From assembly GCA_026008535.1 (NCBI GenBank), contig BRKX01000001.1:72180317-72244316 (forward strand): 64,000 nt of DNA. The letters run 5' to 3'. Shown piece after piece: positions 49,021 through 62,214 of the stretch. The stretch comes from Perilla frutescens (lineage: Eukaryota; Streptophyta; Magnoliopsida; Lamiales; Lamiaceae). The number at the start of each line of letters is the position of its first letter. The first letter of the stretch is position 1. A program made the translations under genes and the position numbers. The notes under the pieces are model-generated. The model was not told where the DNA came from. It ran no database searches and saw nothing but the letters and a program-made list of their open reading frames with translations.

Positions 49021-51310
49021 GAGAACAAATAAAACATATAATTGGCGGATGATGTATATATTGATATTCTATCTTAATTATAGGTAAGTATTGATTAATT
49101 ATGTTTAGGAAAGAAAAATGAAAATTGTTAGCAGCGCTGTGTAATTATATATTATTTTCTTTATATTTAAAATTAAATAATTAATATATTTTTTTTAAAC
49201 AAGAAATTACGCCATGCATTAAATTTCCCAAAGTCAACAGTCGGCTGGGCACTCAGTCACTACACAATACACATGAACACTACATATTGTCAAAAACTCA
49301 AAGTCAAATTTAAAAGCAATGAAAATTATTACCAAAAAAAAAAAAGAATAAAAAAGAAGTCAATATGAAAGCGAAAGCGAAAGCCAAAGCATAAAAATAA
49401 ATGATAAATAGTTATCTATCTTTTTTTTTCATCCGAAAGAGAAACCCAACTTATTCATAATTATTAAAAAAAAATATTATTTCGCAGTTATTGTCATGTC
49501 CCATCTAAATGTATGAAATATTTTTTTAGCTTAAGTACATATTTAAACTATTTAAAAAAAAATCGAGCCCCTCAACTACTCAAAATATATAAAATTCAAT
49601 TATGTTTAACACAATTAGTTTTTTTCATTAATTAAAATATGCACAAATTCTTCGGTCTAATTATGATTGATTCGAGTTACGATACCATATGCAAAAGAAG
49701 TATATATGGTTAACAAACACTCATCATAAGCTTTTTAATTGTACTCTCAATTTATCAATTAGGGTGTCGAACTATGAAATAATTATATGGAGAAATATCG
49801 ACGATAAGAGTAATTGTATGTACGTATTAGATTCAAATCTCGACACCGATTCGATATCGAATTTTGATGAAACTTTAACGTGTGGGGTGTACAATAAGTA
49901 TGAGGATGAGTGGATGACATAGTACGTGGTGTAGTACTAGTATAGTTTCATATCGAATGTTTTGAGTTCAAATTCTACCAAAATCATTATACATGAGTCG
50001 TCATATACCTGATTTCTAATTAATCATGATTTATCTCTTCTATATGATTTGTAGATTGTTGCACACGATAGTGATTTATTCGATATATTTAAATTTCATA
50101 GAATCTGTAAACTATTACGCAATAATTTATCTAATTCATTTTACATGCTATTACACAAGAATGAGATTTACCGAACGGGCACCCCCCGTAATAGTCAGAC
50201 AGCAGTAAAGGCAGGCCGCAATTTCAAATTCTAGATTATTTAGTGCATAATAATTGATATATAAGAAACAATATTCCTTTTATTATCAGGTGGCAGCACT
50301 AAATGCATGTGTAGCATGTGTAGTTCTCTAATTATGTGTTAACAACTATCGTGTGAGTTGATGTTTGTTTGACTTGTTTTTGTTAATTAAATTATTACGA
50401 TATTTAGGGAGAGTATGACGAATATTGTCGTACTAGATAAAATTTTTAGATTATTTATTAAATATTTTATTTATATATTGGGGAAATATAAAGAGATCGA
50501 GTAATTTGAAATTTACTCAAATTATTATACCAAGTTTTCAATTAGGATATGATAAGGAATTTAATTAAATTATTAATATCAGGTGACATGTTATTTAACT
50601 ATAGGGAAAATTTGACGAATCCATTAAATAGGGACCTTGAGTGTTGTAGAGCTCGGTCGCCTAGATCGAGTCCAGTCGTGGATTCAAAATTTTAAAATTG
50701 AGGGTACAACACATGATTATAAGAATGTATAAATGAATATTATTCAAAGTTTAAAATATCTAATTCAAATTATCATTCTTAATTTTAATTTTCTAAGTCC
50801 AAACCCCAATTGAACATCAAATCTCGTTCATGCATGCTTATAAAATTCAAATCATATGTACATAAACTCAAATTTTAAATTCAAATACAAACCCCTAGTT
50901 TAATTGAAATTTTAATTAGGCAAAAAAAAAATGTAAGCAACACTAAACATAAATAAGAAATCTAATTAATAATGCATATGAACGAAAGAAAAAAAACATC
51001 AACCATGAGAGTATTGTTTGTGCATTTCTCAATTTAGAATCTTGATGTAATTTTGAAATGGTTATGAGTTGTTGTACATGTCTTGTTCTTATATTTTTTA
51101 TATATGTATGAGATTTAATTTAAAGAGAATGAGATGGAAAGTCACGAATTAATGGTTGATTAATTATTGTTGATATTATTAAGAGTATGATTCACATTCA
51201 CCGCCTCTTTTTTGAGATAACATTATTCACCATGTGTCAACTAAAATATTCAATCACTACTTTTTTTATCCTTTTGACCTTAGTTAATATTATCTAATAA
51301 CAAAATAGAT
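48714..51310. other. AT-rich DNA with AAT array, no gene
   Basis: (AAT)n occupies 48943-49019. 49210-49440 resembles 21840-22070 (upstream of B1), continuing the old module copy. The remainder has no supportable gene. A tRNA-like GAGTTCAAATTCTACC near 49967 may be a SINE scrap. Confidence 0.45.
48943..49019 (+). repeat. (AAT)n microsatellite, ~26 units
   Basis: Pure array, not at the position of the arrays in copies I and II. Confidence 0.95.
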
Positions 51311-51317
51311 AATTATA

Positions 51318-51500
51318 GTCTCCCCTAATGGTGGAGTGGTGTTTCTTGAAGTCAAAGGTCTCAAGTTCGACTGGCTTGCCAAGTGTGGTTTACCTCCTCT
51401 GTATAGTTTGCAGGTTATTACACAGGGACAAGGTTTACCCAGTGCGCCCCACGATAACGGCTGCGGGTTACCCTCGATCGATATCCAAAAAAAAAAAATT
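51318..51500 (+). mobile_element. tRNA-derived SINE with 3' poly-A
   Basis: CCCTAATGGTGGAGTGG (box A region), then CTCAAGTTCGACTGG (box B region), a body with CAGGTTATTACACAGGGAC and GGCTGCGGGTTACCC, and a terminal A run. This body type is widespread as a SINE in asterid genomes as I recall. It is not a tRNA gene. Confidence 0.7.
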
Positions 51501-53380
51501 ATATATATATATATACACATACACACTAAAAAATTTAAAAATTTTGGGAGTACAATCCCTTTGCTCCTATGTGGCTCTGCTGAACTAAATCTCTCTCGTT
51601 TTTTTCATTTTTAAGAACATTCGAGTATTTACCATAAAGAAAAAAAAAAGGCATTAATCTAGTATTTATTGAAAGAGTAATTAAATATCGCGGAAAAGTA
51701 TTACACGAAAACAAAATGAAAAATGAGGAGAGCTATCACAAATTTTGACTTTGAATTTTGAGGTTGCCATGCCTACCAACCACACTATTTGGACGTGTCT
51801 GTAATTATTTATTTAAAATATGATGAAATTTATGAGAAATTTAAATTTTCAAACTCATTAACTCAATCGAACCACGTGCATGATGAAAATTTAAAAAGTC
51901 TATACCTCGATTTATACATAAATCTTATGTGACAAAATGAATGAAATCGTCTATTTCATTTTTGTGTTACATTCCTTTTTTTTTCTACAATCAAAAAATT
52001 CAATTTTTTTTATTTTTTTCTTTCATTTTAATTTTTAGTACTTTAATTTAATATTATACTTATTATTTAGCTAGGATTCATCCTACCCAATTAAGATTTA
52101 TTATAATTTTTAATATTTAATTTTCAGTTAATCAACTAGTGACTAAATAGACGATTTTTTTCTTTAATTTCATGTGTTTTAGTTTATTTTACAATAATTA
52201 ATTAAGATTTATTCTACCCAATTAGTGTATATACCTTTTTTAGTATTTAATTTTGATTTTTAATTATAAATTGGTTATTATATTGCATAATTATAATTTA
52301 TAATTTTTTTGTGATAAATGTTGACTAGGGTTAATTATATTATAACTAATTTTTATTTTTATAATATTACTTCCTACCTTTCATCGGATCAGACTCTCTG
52401 TGCGCTCCCATGTGATGCCATAACTTTTTTTTCCAATTTTAGTTAATGTACCGTAAATAAATATTTTAAATTAAACTAAATCCTAATAAATTGAAAAGAA
52501 ATATACATATAGGCTTGACATAGGAGATATAATAGAGAATGACATATGGGATTTGAGGTGTCCTTTATTAAGTATCGATTTGAATAAATACACATATATT
52601 AATAAATATAATCAAAGTAATAATACACCCATATTTAAGTTTATTTCTCTCAATGATTAGTGGAACAAGGAGGTGTTTGAACACATAAATAAGAACAAAT
52701 CGGATAACAATATGGTTTTTTTACATCGAATGTGTAGACTGTAGAACATCATTCTTTTGGAAGAAAACTTAAAGAGTGATAAAATGACACATGATATGAT
52801 ATCAATCATAATTAACATTTATCAATAAATATTAAATTTTAAGAAAATTATAGACCTTAATATCATAATAATTAAAATTAACTAAAAAATGTAAAATTAC
52901 ACATATATATATATATCATAATTTAATGGAATAAACCCTAATTAATAATTGTAAAATAAAACTAAAACACAAAAAAAATGAAATTGAAGAAAAAATGAAA
53001 GAAAAAGTAAAATATTTTAAGTGTTAATTACGATTAAATACATAAACTTTAACACGATTTGCAATGTAGACATAAATTTTACAAGTTTGCAATTAAAACA
53101 TAAATTTACATTTTATTGCAAAAAGACTCCTCAAAAAAGTAAGGTTGTGTTATCTGTTATGCTTAGGTGTTAAATAAATTTACCTCTATCACAACATCAT
53201 TATTTTGTTCCTAAAAAAACTCAAAAATATATATATTCTTCCTTTAATTGTTTATCTAGACACATAGCCGTTTTGCAGCGTGTAATAGAGAACCGAACCG
53301 CATGCACACCAAAAAAAACATATACTAACCTAATCGCAAATTAAAACCATAAAATGTAACCCCAACCAAGCCAACCTCTC
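51501..53380. other. AT-rich repetitive DNA, no gene
   Basis: Contains the dispersed AT-rich repeat (about 51960-52410: TTAGGATTCATCCTACCCAATTA-like words). Another repeat-like stretch with TAAACTTTAACACGATTTGC lies at about 53020-53210. Nothing coding is supported. Confidence 0.45.
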
Positions 53381-53508
53381 TCTCTCTCTCTCTCTCTCTC
53401 TCATGACGAGGATCGACGCTTTTTTTTTCTTCTAAATATATATACAGTATTTTCAACATCACACACATGCATCCGCATTTTCAATTTTAATTTACTTTGC
53501 AAGATACT

Positions 53509-53730
53509 TCCTCGAAACCTAGTAACCCTAGTTGCTCAAATAAGAAACCCCAAACTGATTCACTTCTTGCTCATTCTATACATAATCATAATCATAATCA
53601 TAATAATCCTTCTTCTTCCCATGATCGTGCAGCTGCAGATTATGTTTTCGCCAACAATCAATTAGCTCCAACCAATTCTAACCAGCCACGATCTAAATTT
53701 GATGGAGCTCGAGTTTTTGGTAGTAGCTAA
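53509..53730 (+). pseudogene. Family A pseudogene A3, N-terminus deleted
   Basis: The frame reads SKPSNPSCSNKKPQTDSLLAHS, a (HN)4 expansion, DRAAADYVFANNQLAP and a tail ending GARVFGSS with a TAA stop, matching A1 and A2 from about residue 15 on. The sequence directly before it, ATTTACTTTGCAAGATACTTC, matches DNA about 150-200 bp upstream of the other A genes (for example 31395-31422). A deletion has therefore fused distal promoter to mid-gene, removing TATA box, leader, ATG and first codons. There is no in-frame ATG in the whole remaining frame. The rest of the frame is still open, so the deletion is either recent or the gene was under selection until then. Confidence 0.8.
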
Positions 53731-53833
53731 TTGCCATCATTTATCTGTATTATTCACGTGTAATTGTGTAGTTAATTCGATCGTTTCATAAATATCTTGT
53801 TCTGCAAATTAATTATCTTTGAATCACTGTGAT

Positions 53834-53863
53834 TTTTGCTCTCTCTCTCTCTCTCTCTCTCTC
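53834..53863 (+). repeat. (CT)n tract after A3
   Basis: CT tract about 110 bp after the A3 stop, the same landmark as after intact A genes. Confidence 0.8.
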
Positions 53864-53891
53864 CCCGGTTGGCAACTGGAATCCTCTATTA

Positions 53892-53934
<43 letters not shown>

Positions 53935-53935
<1 letters not shown>

Positions 53936-54115
53936 GGCAAAATCGTGTGATAGACAACGGTTCTGGTGTAAATCGTTGTCTATTACACATTTTTGCCTTA
54001 TACAACAGTTTTTAAATAATAGACAACAGTTTTGCTGTAAATCGTTGTCTATTACACATTTTGCCTTAGATAACATTTCTAATCAATAGACAACAGTATT
54101 AACATTTATTGTTGT
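53935..54115. repeat. Tandem hairpin-forming repeat beside a TA tract
   Basis: After a (TA)n tract (53895-53932) come two consecutive inverted repeats: GTGATAGACAACG with CGTTGTCTATTACAC (53946-53990), then ATAGACAAC with CGTTGTCTATTACAC (54019-54060), and a third partial unit. Each can form a stem of about 13 bp. Probably a transposon end with subterminal repeats. Confidence 0.6.
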
Positions 54116-54930
54116 AAATTTTTATTTTTTTTCAATTTCCACGATAATTTAGATTATAACCGTTGTATTTTAACAAATTTTTACCATTTTCTTTATTATT
54201 TTTTTTATTTGGAAATTTGAGATTTGTAGAATTTTAAATTTTATTTTTTTATGCATAGATGGATGATTTGTAATACTCTACATTTGTCGCCTAAAAAAAT
54301 ATCTTTCATTTATATTGACTATAATAATAATAATAATAATAATTTGTTATTTTTTCTATTTCAATTTCATCATTTAAAATAGATAAATAATTAATTTTTT
54401 TATAGATGTCATATAATCAAAGAAACCAAATGTTCTATAATCGTGGACAATTATACATTCTTATTTATAAAATCGTTACGTTGGAAATATTTTAATTCAA
54501 ATCTTTCTAACATGGATTTTCATTTAGTTTCTAAAATTTAATTTTCTTTTTGTTTGTTATAACTATACAAAATTGATCTTCTTGTCTAATTAATTAACAC
54601 ATGTGCATATCATTTTATTAATTTTTAAAAATTGAATACAACATATAAAAATAAAAAATAATCATAATAACAAATATAAAAAAATAATAATTATTTGTGC
54701 ATCGCACAGGAGAAATACTAGTACATTTGATGTTACATTCCATATTGCACACTTGATATTTTTTTTTCCAATTTTTTCTTCGATTTCAATTTCTTATACT
54801 TTAATTTAGTTTTACACTTATTATTTAGGATTCATCCTACCCAATTAGAATGCATTGTAATGTTTTATTATTTAGTTTTACACTTATTATTTAGGATTCA
54901 TATTTCCATTTTTTTTTTTGGTCACACTTC
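54116..54930. other. AT-rich DNA with dispersed repeat, no gene
   Basis: 54720-54910 contains the TTAGGATTCATCCTACCCAATTA repeat, with part of it (TTTAGTTTTACACTTATTATT) present twice. Nothing coding is supported. Confidence 0.5.
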
Positions 54931-54983
54931 TCTATTCTCAAAAATCATCCATTGATAATATTCTTGATCTCGATCATAATTAA

Positions 54984-55064
54984 ATGCCAGAAAAATTGTT
55001 TATGGGGAATTATAATGGCCCATATATCTTCACATATATAACTTTCAATTTTAGTATTTCATAT
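54984..55064 (+). pseudogene. Family B remnant (26 codons), internally deleted
   Basis: The leader CTCAAAAATCATCCATTGATAATA-like and GATCTCGATCATAA, followed by ATG and MPEKLFMGNYNG, matches the start of B genes (AQKMGLGMGNYNA). The frame then runs into former 3' UTR sequence (TTTCAATTTTAGTATTTCATATTG, like 23893-23920) and stops at 55062. The middle and end of the gene are deleted. Confidence 0.7.
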
Positions 55065-55185
55065 TGAGCTTCTTGATGGATTTAATTAAGACTACTAAAT
55101 ACATAGTAGATTTGTTTAAGCTTTCCATGAATTAGCAATAAATATCTTAATTCAACATGTATGTTAATTACTTCTGTTTCTTCCT

Positions 55186-55191
<6 letters not shown>

Positions 55192-55270
<79 letters not shown>

Positions 55271-55271
55271 C
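55192..55271 (+). repeat. (CT)n(TA)n tract after the 55-kb B remnant
   Basis: About 18 CT units followed by about 21 TA units; the CT part is the family's 3' landmark. Confidence 0.9.
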
Positions 55272-55469
55272 TAACTAACTAACTAACTACGAGAGAGTCA
55301 TCAAGATTGAAACAAACACATGCATTTTATTAGATGTCATTTAATTTCGAATTGCGTTCAAATGGAAAACATGTATTACAACAATTCTCGATCTTCCCTG
55401 TGATAATCTTTTTTTTTGTTTGAATGATAAAACGGGGGGGGGGGGGAACTTGTATTGATCAATACCAAC

Positions 55470-55735
55470 AATTCTAGCGCCGCCGCCGGCCACCACCATC
55501 TAACCACCTAGATCAATCACATAAAACATAAAGATACAACCCCACAGCCCGGCGCCGCACCAAACAACAAGCTTCAGCGGCCGCCGCCGGCCACCACCAC
55601 CACGTAATCATCGAGAATCGAGATTAATTACATAAAACATAACATATATACCATCGTGCAGCAAGCAACAAGCTTCTAGCGCCTCCGCCGCCGGCCACCA
55701 CCTCCACCTGACCACCGAGATCTATCTGCTTCACA
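55470..55735 (+). repeat. GC-rich minisatellite downstream of the 55-kb B remnant
   Basis: About three imperfect units with TCTAGCGCCGCCGCCGGCC, CTGACCACC and CATAAAACATAA words, the same family as 24340-24700. It has survived although the gene has largely gone. Confidence 0.8.
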
Positions 55736-55739
55736 TGTA

Positions 55740-57295
55740 GGAGTGGTCATCTATCAAATTATGTATGTATGGATGGATGGATGGATGCATGCATGTATGT
55801 GTGAGCGCAGACTTCGTGATACACTCATACACCAGAGCTAGAGGGGAATGGGCCGACTCCAAATACGGCCCAAATGAATTTGGATAAAAGGGCCCATTAC
55901 GTGGAAGGCCCAAACGTTGCATAAAATTACCAATTTATATAGTAGAAATAGTTGATATCGACTTGATGCAATAAATTGCTTGTGTGATTTTGTTGGCAAA
56001 TATGGATATGTTGCATTTTTGGGGGAAAGTTTTATAGTTATATTACTAACAACTAAAGATATAGTGAAAAAACAAAACAATATTATCCACTGTAAAAAAA
56101 TAAATCATTCTACATAAATATATATGGAGAAGTATGTAATTAAATTATGAAAAATTAAAATAGTATTAATTGGTGTAATATGTCTAAATTGTTTTAAAGT
56201 GAATCTACATTCACATTAATTTTTTTCTTGATTGTAACGTTTTAAAAGTTATGTTGTAATTGCGAATAAGATTATTTTAATTTCTATGAATTCAACTTTT
56301 TAGCAGTAGCAAATTTAACACCCCAAGTTTTTCGATCGATGATCGGAATTATGAGGCCGTAATATTTTTTTTGCGTGTACAAATTCAACAAAGAACTACA
56401 ATTTAATTCCACATGAGTGAGGGGCTGGAGAAGCTAAAATTACACTAATTTCTTCTTTTCAAACTTCGTTCTGAATAAGTTTAGGGATGGGAAGTGAGAT
56501 TTAATTTTAGCTTATTTGGTTGGATTTTGTGGGTATGTACTCTATTTTTGGGATATTTCTGTTTTTATTTTTCTGCTTTTTATTTTTGGGTATGTACTTT
56601 AAACCGAGAATTGGAAGACTTCTTTATGGTTCTTCATTTGCTTTGATGAATGATTTGGAATTGAATCTGGTGAATTTGATGATTTTAATTGGCTTTATTT
56701 TGAATTCGGAATTTATGTGTAAATTTTTCGAATTTGTATATATATATTAAAAACTGAGCTTGACATTTAAGATGCATATTTTTTATGATATTAGTTGGAT
56801 ATTATATGAATGATTTTGAGTCATCGAATGCTTTACTTTTAAAGCATGATTTATTCTTTCTCTGGGATTTTATTAGTCTTAGTTCTTACACAATTTTCGT
56901 AGTACCCTTCTCATTCTTAGCTTTTTATTTTTTATTTTGCATTACAAAGATTTATTATTGCTGGTGATATATTTGTTCTTATTTTATTTTCCGCGGGTTT
57001 TACAGGAACAAAAATAAATTTGTGGATCCATTTTCCAGCTAGGATAACACAAACTATATTTTTCTACCCATGGATCTTTAAATAAACCCGATTTGAATTC
57101 ACATGTAGCTAATAAAATCTTCACTAATTGTTGTCTAGAAACAGAGAATGGTAAGCAAGCTTAATCTTACCACGTTTGGATTCAAATGTGATAAGATGTC
57201 CTGTTTTTTGTGATAGCATTTTCATGTATTTCACTTTTTATCCAACTCTAAATGAATAAAATGTTGCTACTTTTTATTGATTTGATTTTAATATT
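55740..57295. other. AT-rich DNA, no gene seen
   Basis: A (TGGA)n patch lies near 55769-55786. 56500-56960 is T/G-rich with hydrophobic frames of no recognisable family. Nothing is supported. Confidence 0.45.
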
Positions 57296-57299
57296 TGAT

Positions 57300-58790
57300 C
57301 GATCAATTGCTTATTTATTTATAGATCCACGTATGTATATCAATTGTACGAGCATAGACATTCAACAAATGAGATATGTATTATTGGAATTTGGAAACAT
57401 GAAAAATAGAAAATGAGATCACAACACTAAAATTAATATTATTTGAGACTCTAAAAAAGCTTCGTATGTATAGAAATGCGGGAATTATTTTATATCAAAA
57501 TATTATTGTTATGTATTATAAAAAAATATAGCTATAATATTTATAGCGAAAGTATAACAAATTTTTATTAAATAAAAAACATAAACTATTATTAAAACAT
57601 CAAAATATCATAACTAACTATGTCACTAAATTTGTAGTATGTTATGATATAGTGTGCGATAAAATTCGCACTATGGTACATTAATTACAAAATCATTATG
57701 AGCTAGCTCTAGAATCTTGATTAATAAACTTAACGCACCATTCTTCTTTGTATTTTAAAGAGATTTTCACTGTGAGTAACAATTTTGAAAAAATGTATTA
57801 TTTTTATATCATCCACTTAACATACTGCATTCCAAATACATATATTGATTGAATAATCAATTATAGCGAGACTTGTTAATTTTTGGCCATTCTTTCAAAA
57901 CATTTATATATTTTTATTTTATTAGCCATACTATTATGTTATAATATTATTCATCTTGATTTTATATTTAATAAATTTACTCAACACTGACCCCAAGCAT
58001 GATCGCACCGGAAAAAAAAGGCTAAAAAAGCTATTAAGAGATATGACAGATAATGACATGTCATGTGAAAAAAAACAAAAACAAAATGGTATTTTCATGT
58101 AGATTTGTGGACATATATAGCTTGTCACAAAAAAAAAAAAAAAACAAAAAAAAAACAAAAAAAACACATGCACACACACCATATTCCTAATTGACACAGA
58201 CAGACCCACCATCTCACACGCCTCCTCGCCAACAAGAATAAAAGATCCCTCTCGCATTTTCAAATTGGTTAAATATTTCGTGTGAGAATTAAAAACGATG
58301 CTTATTTATCAGTTATGTATTCCCATTATTAAAATTGTCATCCCTATATTCCTACGGATGGGATCCTTTATTCCAATTTTGGTGTTTCAATTTGTGTTCC
58401 ACCATCAAATTTATAAATCTTTCTTTCATTTTTTTCCGTCAGTTTTAATTTATTATGTTTTAGTTTAATTTCGTGATTATTTTTAGGGTTTATAATTATT
58501 TTTTAGTATTTAATTTTTGAAAAATGATAATTATGGTCGATTATTTTAAAAATATGATTTATAATTTTTAAAAACCCAATCTTTTATGTTAATAAACGTG
58601 ACTAAATTGATCAACTTATTCCTGCTGCTACCAACAACAACAACAAGAACAACGACAATGTCGCTGCAAACTATCTCCTCCGCAACGAAGCTGCAACGTC
58701 GACCAACCGCCAACCACCACCAGACAGGGGGCCAGGGCCGAGATGCTAGGATGTTTTAACTGAGCTAGATCGATCGATCGATCTATTTTC
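57300..58790 (+). repeat. B module duplicate, unit III-a
   Basis: 57300-57730 matches 59030-59440, 57765-58330 matches 61272-62110, and 58621-58790 matches 62390-62500. Unit III-a is thus compact, whereas unit III-b (59030-62530) is split by later insertions. Confidence 0.7.
58624..58749 (+). pseudogene. Family B pseudogene, C-terminal half only
   Basis: The frame reads AATNNNNKNNDNVAANYLLRNE then AATSTNR, a proline stretch and a TAG stop. VAANYLLRNE and TSTN align with AADRLLSKNE and TSTN of B1'. There is no ATG: an in-frame stop lies at 58603 with no Met between. The N-terminal half, leader and TATA box are absent, replaced by dispersed AT-rich repeat. Confidence 0.65.
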
Positions 58791-59817
58791 GTCACGCTCG
58801 ACTGATTTTTTCAACCACATAAATTTTTTAATCATAAAATTTTCGAAACTTAGAGGAATCGATAATTGATTTTTTAGTTCTAGCTAGCCAAAAATAATAA
58901 ATTCAATTACAAATGTACGTAATTTTTAAATTTTGAATGTTAAAGATTGATGCCATCCTTTATTTTCAAACAATACATTTTCCTTATTAATAGTTGAGAT
59001 ATTTTAATATTTCGTATTTGAGGGATCAATTCCTTAATTATATATAGATCCACATGTGTACGTCAATTGTATGGGCATAGACATTCAACAAATTAAATGA
59101 GATGTGTATTATTGGAAACATGAAAAATAAAAAATGAGATCACAAAACACTGACCTAAAAATTAATATCATGCGAATTTTTTAAAACAAAATATTATTGT
59201 TATGTATTCTAAAAAGTATAGCTATAATATTTACAGCAAAAGTATAACAACTTTTTATTAAATAAAAAAAACATAACTATTATTAAAACATCAAAATATC
59301 AAAACTAACTAGTCACCCGATTTGTAGTATGCTATGATATAGTGTGCGATAAAATTCGCACCATGGTACATATGTTATACATTAATAACAAAATCATTAT
59401 GAACTAGTTCTAGAATCTTGATTAATAAGCGCATGATTCTTTTTTTTTTTTACTTCCTACATCCCATTTTGATAGGCTGATTGAGAATTTTTATGGAAAT
59501 TAAGAAATGATTGGAAAAGACAATTAATCAAGAAACTTCATAATATGACCTCTATTTATTTATTTGACATTGAATTAATGTCTAATGTGAACATATTAAA
59601 TAGGGGTATATATTAATACTTTTATTGACACCTGATGAGTTAATTCACTGCGTAGTGGTTTTGTGAAAACTTTGAATGTGTATGATGGATGCAACGAGGT
59701 TCAAGGTAATAATGTTTACTGCCCTTTTTGATTAACTTTTTCTTAAGTTCTAGTTTTAGTATCATTCTTGAAAACAAGCTTGTCACTCGAAGAATGTGCA
59801 TTATTTTTAAACATATA

Positions 59818-60284
59818 CTCCCTCCGTCCCGATTATATAGTCCCTTTTCTACTCGCACGTAGATTAAAAATATTTATGAAAACAATAAATAAAAGCTAAA
59901 CTTCCAACTTTAACCTTATTTAATGAAAATTAATAAAACTTAAATTTTAGCTCAACTTTAATATATTAATTTTTCGAAACAAAAAAATATATACAATTAA
60001 TGAAGTGTAAATACAATGAATATCAATAGAATTGATCAAATTCAAGTACATGCAAATTAATTAAGTTGGTAAATTTTAATTAATGTTTCTCTTTTTTTGA
60101 AAAAACAACATTTAAGATTTATAATTGTGACAAACTTAAATGTTTAATTTTTTTAATTTCCAAAACCTAATAAGGGTATAATTGTAAATTCATATTAAAA
60201 TATAACACTACTTATAGTAATGAGACTATATAATCGGGACACCTCAAAATAGAAATGTGGACTATATAATGGGGACGGAGGGAG
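59818..60284. mobile_element. Mariner/Stowaway-like MITE, 467 bp
   Basis: Begins CTCCCTCCGTCCCGATTATA and ends GGGGACGGAGGGAG, with TA at both sides (59816-59817 and 60285-60286). The ends are near-perfect inverted repeats for at least 13 bp. No transposase. A decayed relative lies at 41650-42350. Confidence 0.92.
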
Positions 60285-60479
60285 TATATTATTTTTGAGA
60301 AAAGAGTTGGGGCCATTCGTTAGTGAAATGGATGGCACATTTCCATGTTTTATTTAAATGCGAATTTCTGGTTATTTCAATGCACTGTCCCAACTTGGAT
60401 GAATTTGCTATTTTATAGACAGCGTTTTAGACCACTTGAGATTCTCTAGTTCCAATTTGTGTGTGCCAACCGTGTGCCA

Positions 60480-60790
60480 CATCTCAAAATTATTAATTTT
60501 TCTTTTATTTTTTTCTTCAATTTTAATTTCTTTTGATTTAGTATAATTTTACATTATTATTTAGGATTTATTCCATCCAATTAGAGTTTATAATTATTTT
60601 TTAATATTTAATTTTAATTTTTTAGTTAATATAATTGATTTTTGGGGTTGATTATTCCAAACTTAGGGTATATAATTTTTTAAAATTTTATTTTTTTTAC
60701 AATAAATATTAATTATTATTAGTTATGATAAAACAAATTTTATTTTTATAAAAAACATTATTAACAATATATAATTTTAATGATGGCACA
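60480..60790. repeat. Dispersed AT-rich repeat
   Basis: Shares TTTTCTTCAATTTTAATTTCTT, ATTATTTAGGATT and CCAATTAGAGTTTATAATTATT-type words with 58421-58520, 54771-54850 and 52020-52110. It carries GTGTGCCAACCGTGTGCCAC at its left side. Unclassified. Confidence 0.5.
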
Positions 60791-60829
60791 CGGTTGGCCC
60801 CCAAAAGAGACGAACATAATATTTTGAGC

Positions 60830-61270
60830 ACACATCTAATCAAATTTTCCAAGCAGTCTGCATTTAATCTCAAATTTGAAAATCAAATTGAAATCCAACA
60901 ATTTCCAAAATAGCTGCTACAAAGTGCAATACCAAGTCCTTAAATGGTCCATTCCGCCTTGCGGACACCTTCGAGTATGTCATGCTTTACCTGTTGGCAA
61001 TCACAACCCGTATCAACGATCAAGAATAGCTCTGGGAATCCTGCGAAATCAAATCAGTCAAAGATTAGATCTAATTTAGATTAGTTACCTTAAATAATGT
61101 ATTCATCTCTTTATTTACCTATATATTGTAATTATTTGGATATACAAGAATACAGCAATAACAAAACAATCTCTTCAGATTCATTGCTCTCTATAAACTG
61201 CATGCGTGAATCAATACTCAATTAGCCATGACTAAACCTCAAACCATCGTTACCTGAAGAAGGTGAAGAA
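60830..61270. other. Possible retroelement (LTR-like) fragment
   Basis: Less AT-rich than its flanks, with a TATATATTGTAATTATTTGGATATAC-like stretch followed by CAGATTCATTGCTCTC, wording that resembles the 3' part of copia-type LTRs. It is absent from unit III-a. No TG...CA ends or target duplication could be fixed. The 67-codon frame at 60876-61079 is not recognised. Confidence 0.3.
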
Positions 61271-61271
61271 G

Positions 61272-62210
61272 ACCGTGAGTAACAATTTTGAAAAAATATA
61301 TTATTTTTATATCATCCACTTAATTAACATCCTGCATTCCTAATACATATCTTGATTGAATAACCAATTATAGTGAGACTTGTTAGTTTTTGGCCATCCT
61401 TTTAAAACATTTATATATTTTTATTTTATTAACCATACTCTTATGTTATAATATTATTCATCTTCATTTTATACTTAATAAATTTACTCAACACTCTAAA
61501 ATGTCGACCCCATGCATGATCGCACGGGAAAAAAGCTAAAAAGCTATTAAGAGATATGACTGTCATGTGAAAAAAAACCAAAACAATGCAATTTTCACGT
61601 AGATTTGTGGTCTTATACAGCTTGTCACAAAAAAAAATAAAAATAAAAAATTCCTAATTGACAAAGTCACAAAGACACCATCTCACACGCCTCCTCCCGG
61701 CCCAAACCCGCCATTCCGCCAACGACAATAAAAGATCCGTCTCACGGTTTCAAATAGGTACAGTGTTTTCTTTTTTCTGTTTTTCTTTCTTTTTTTCTTA
61801 AAAAAACACAAATAAACTCCTAAATATCCCCAAAAAACTCTACAAGATACAAAATAAACCCCTAAAAACACCCCAAAGAATCCAAAATAAATCTCTAAAA
61901 ACATCCAAAGAAACACAAAATAAACCCAAAAAAAAACACGAAATGGTAATATTTAGTGATCAAAACGGTACTATGGGTGGTGAAATTTTTATTTTATTTT
62001 TTGGGCATGGGTCGGAAGCAGGTCGGAGCGAGTTGTCTGATGGGCCGACCTATACACCATGATGTACAGGAGACTTGGCGAATTAAAAATGGTGCTTATT
62101 TATAAGTCCTATATTTCCATTACTGAAATTGCCAGCCCTATATTCACAGCATGTAATTGAACGCAAGAGAATGTTCGGGAACATTTTACAAAACCTAGTT
62201 TCACACTTTC
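61272..62210. other. Upstream region of the 62.3-kb B-like gene
   Basis: The first part (to about 61630) is the duplicate of 57765-58130. 61795-61930 holds an A/C-rich degenerate repeat complementary to that at 31680-31850. No gene is seen. Confidence 0.55.
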
Positions 62211-62214
62211 ACTC

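Noticed and set aside
56520..56967. Hydrophobic ORFs at 56.5-57 kb
   Set aside because: T-rich DNA gives Phe/Leu-rich frames by composition; no family resemblance and no conserved copy.
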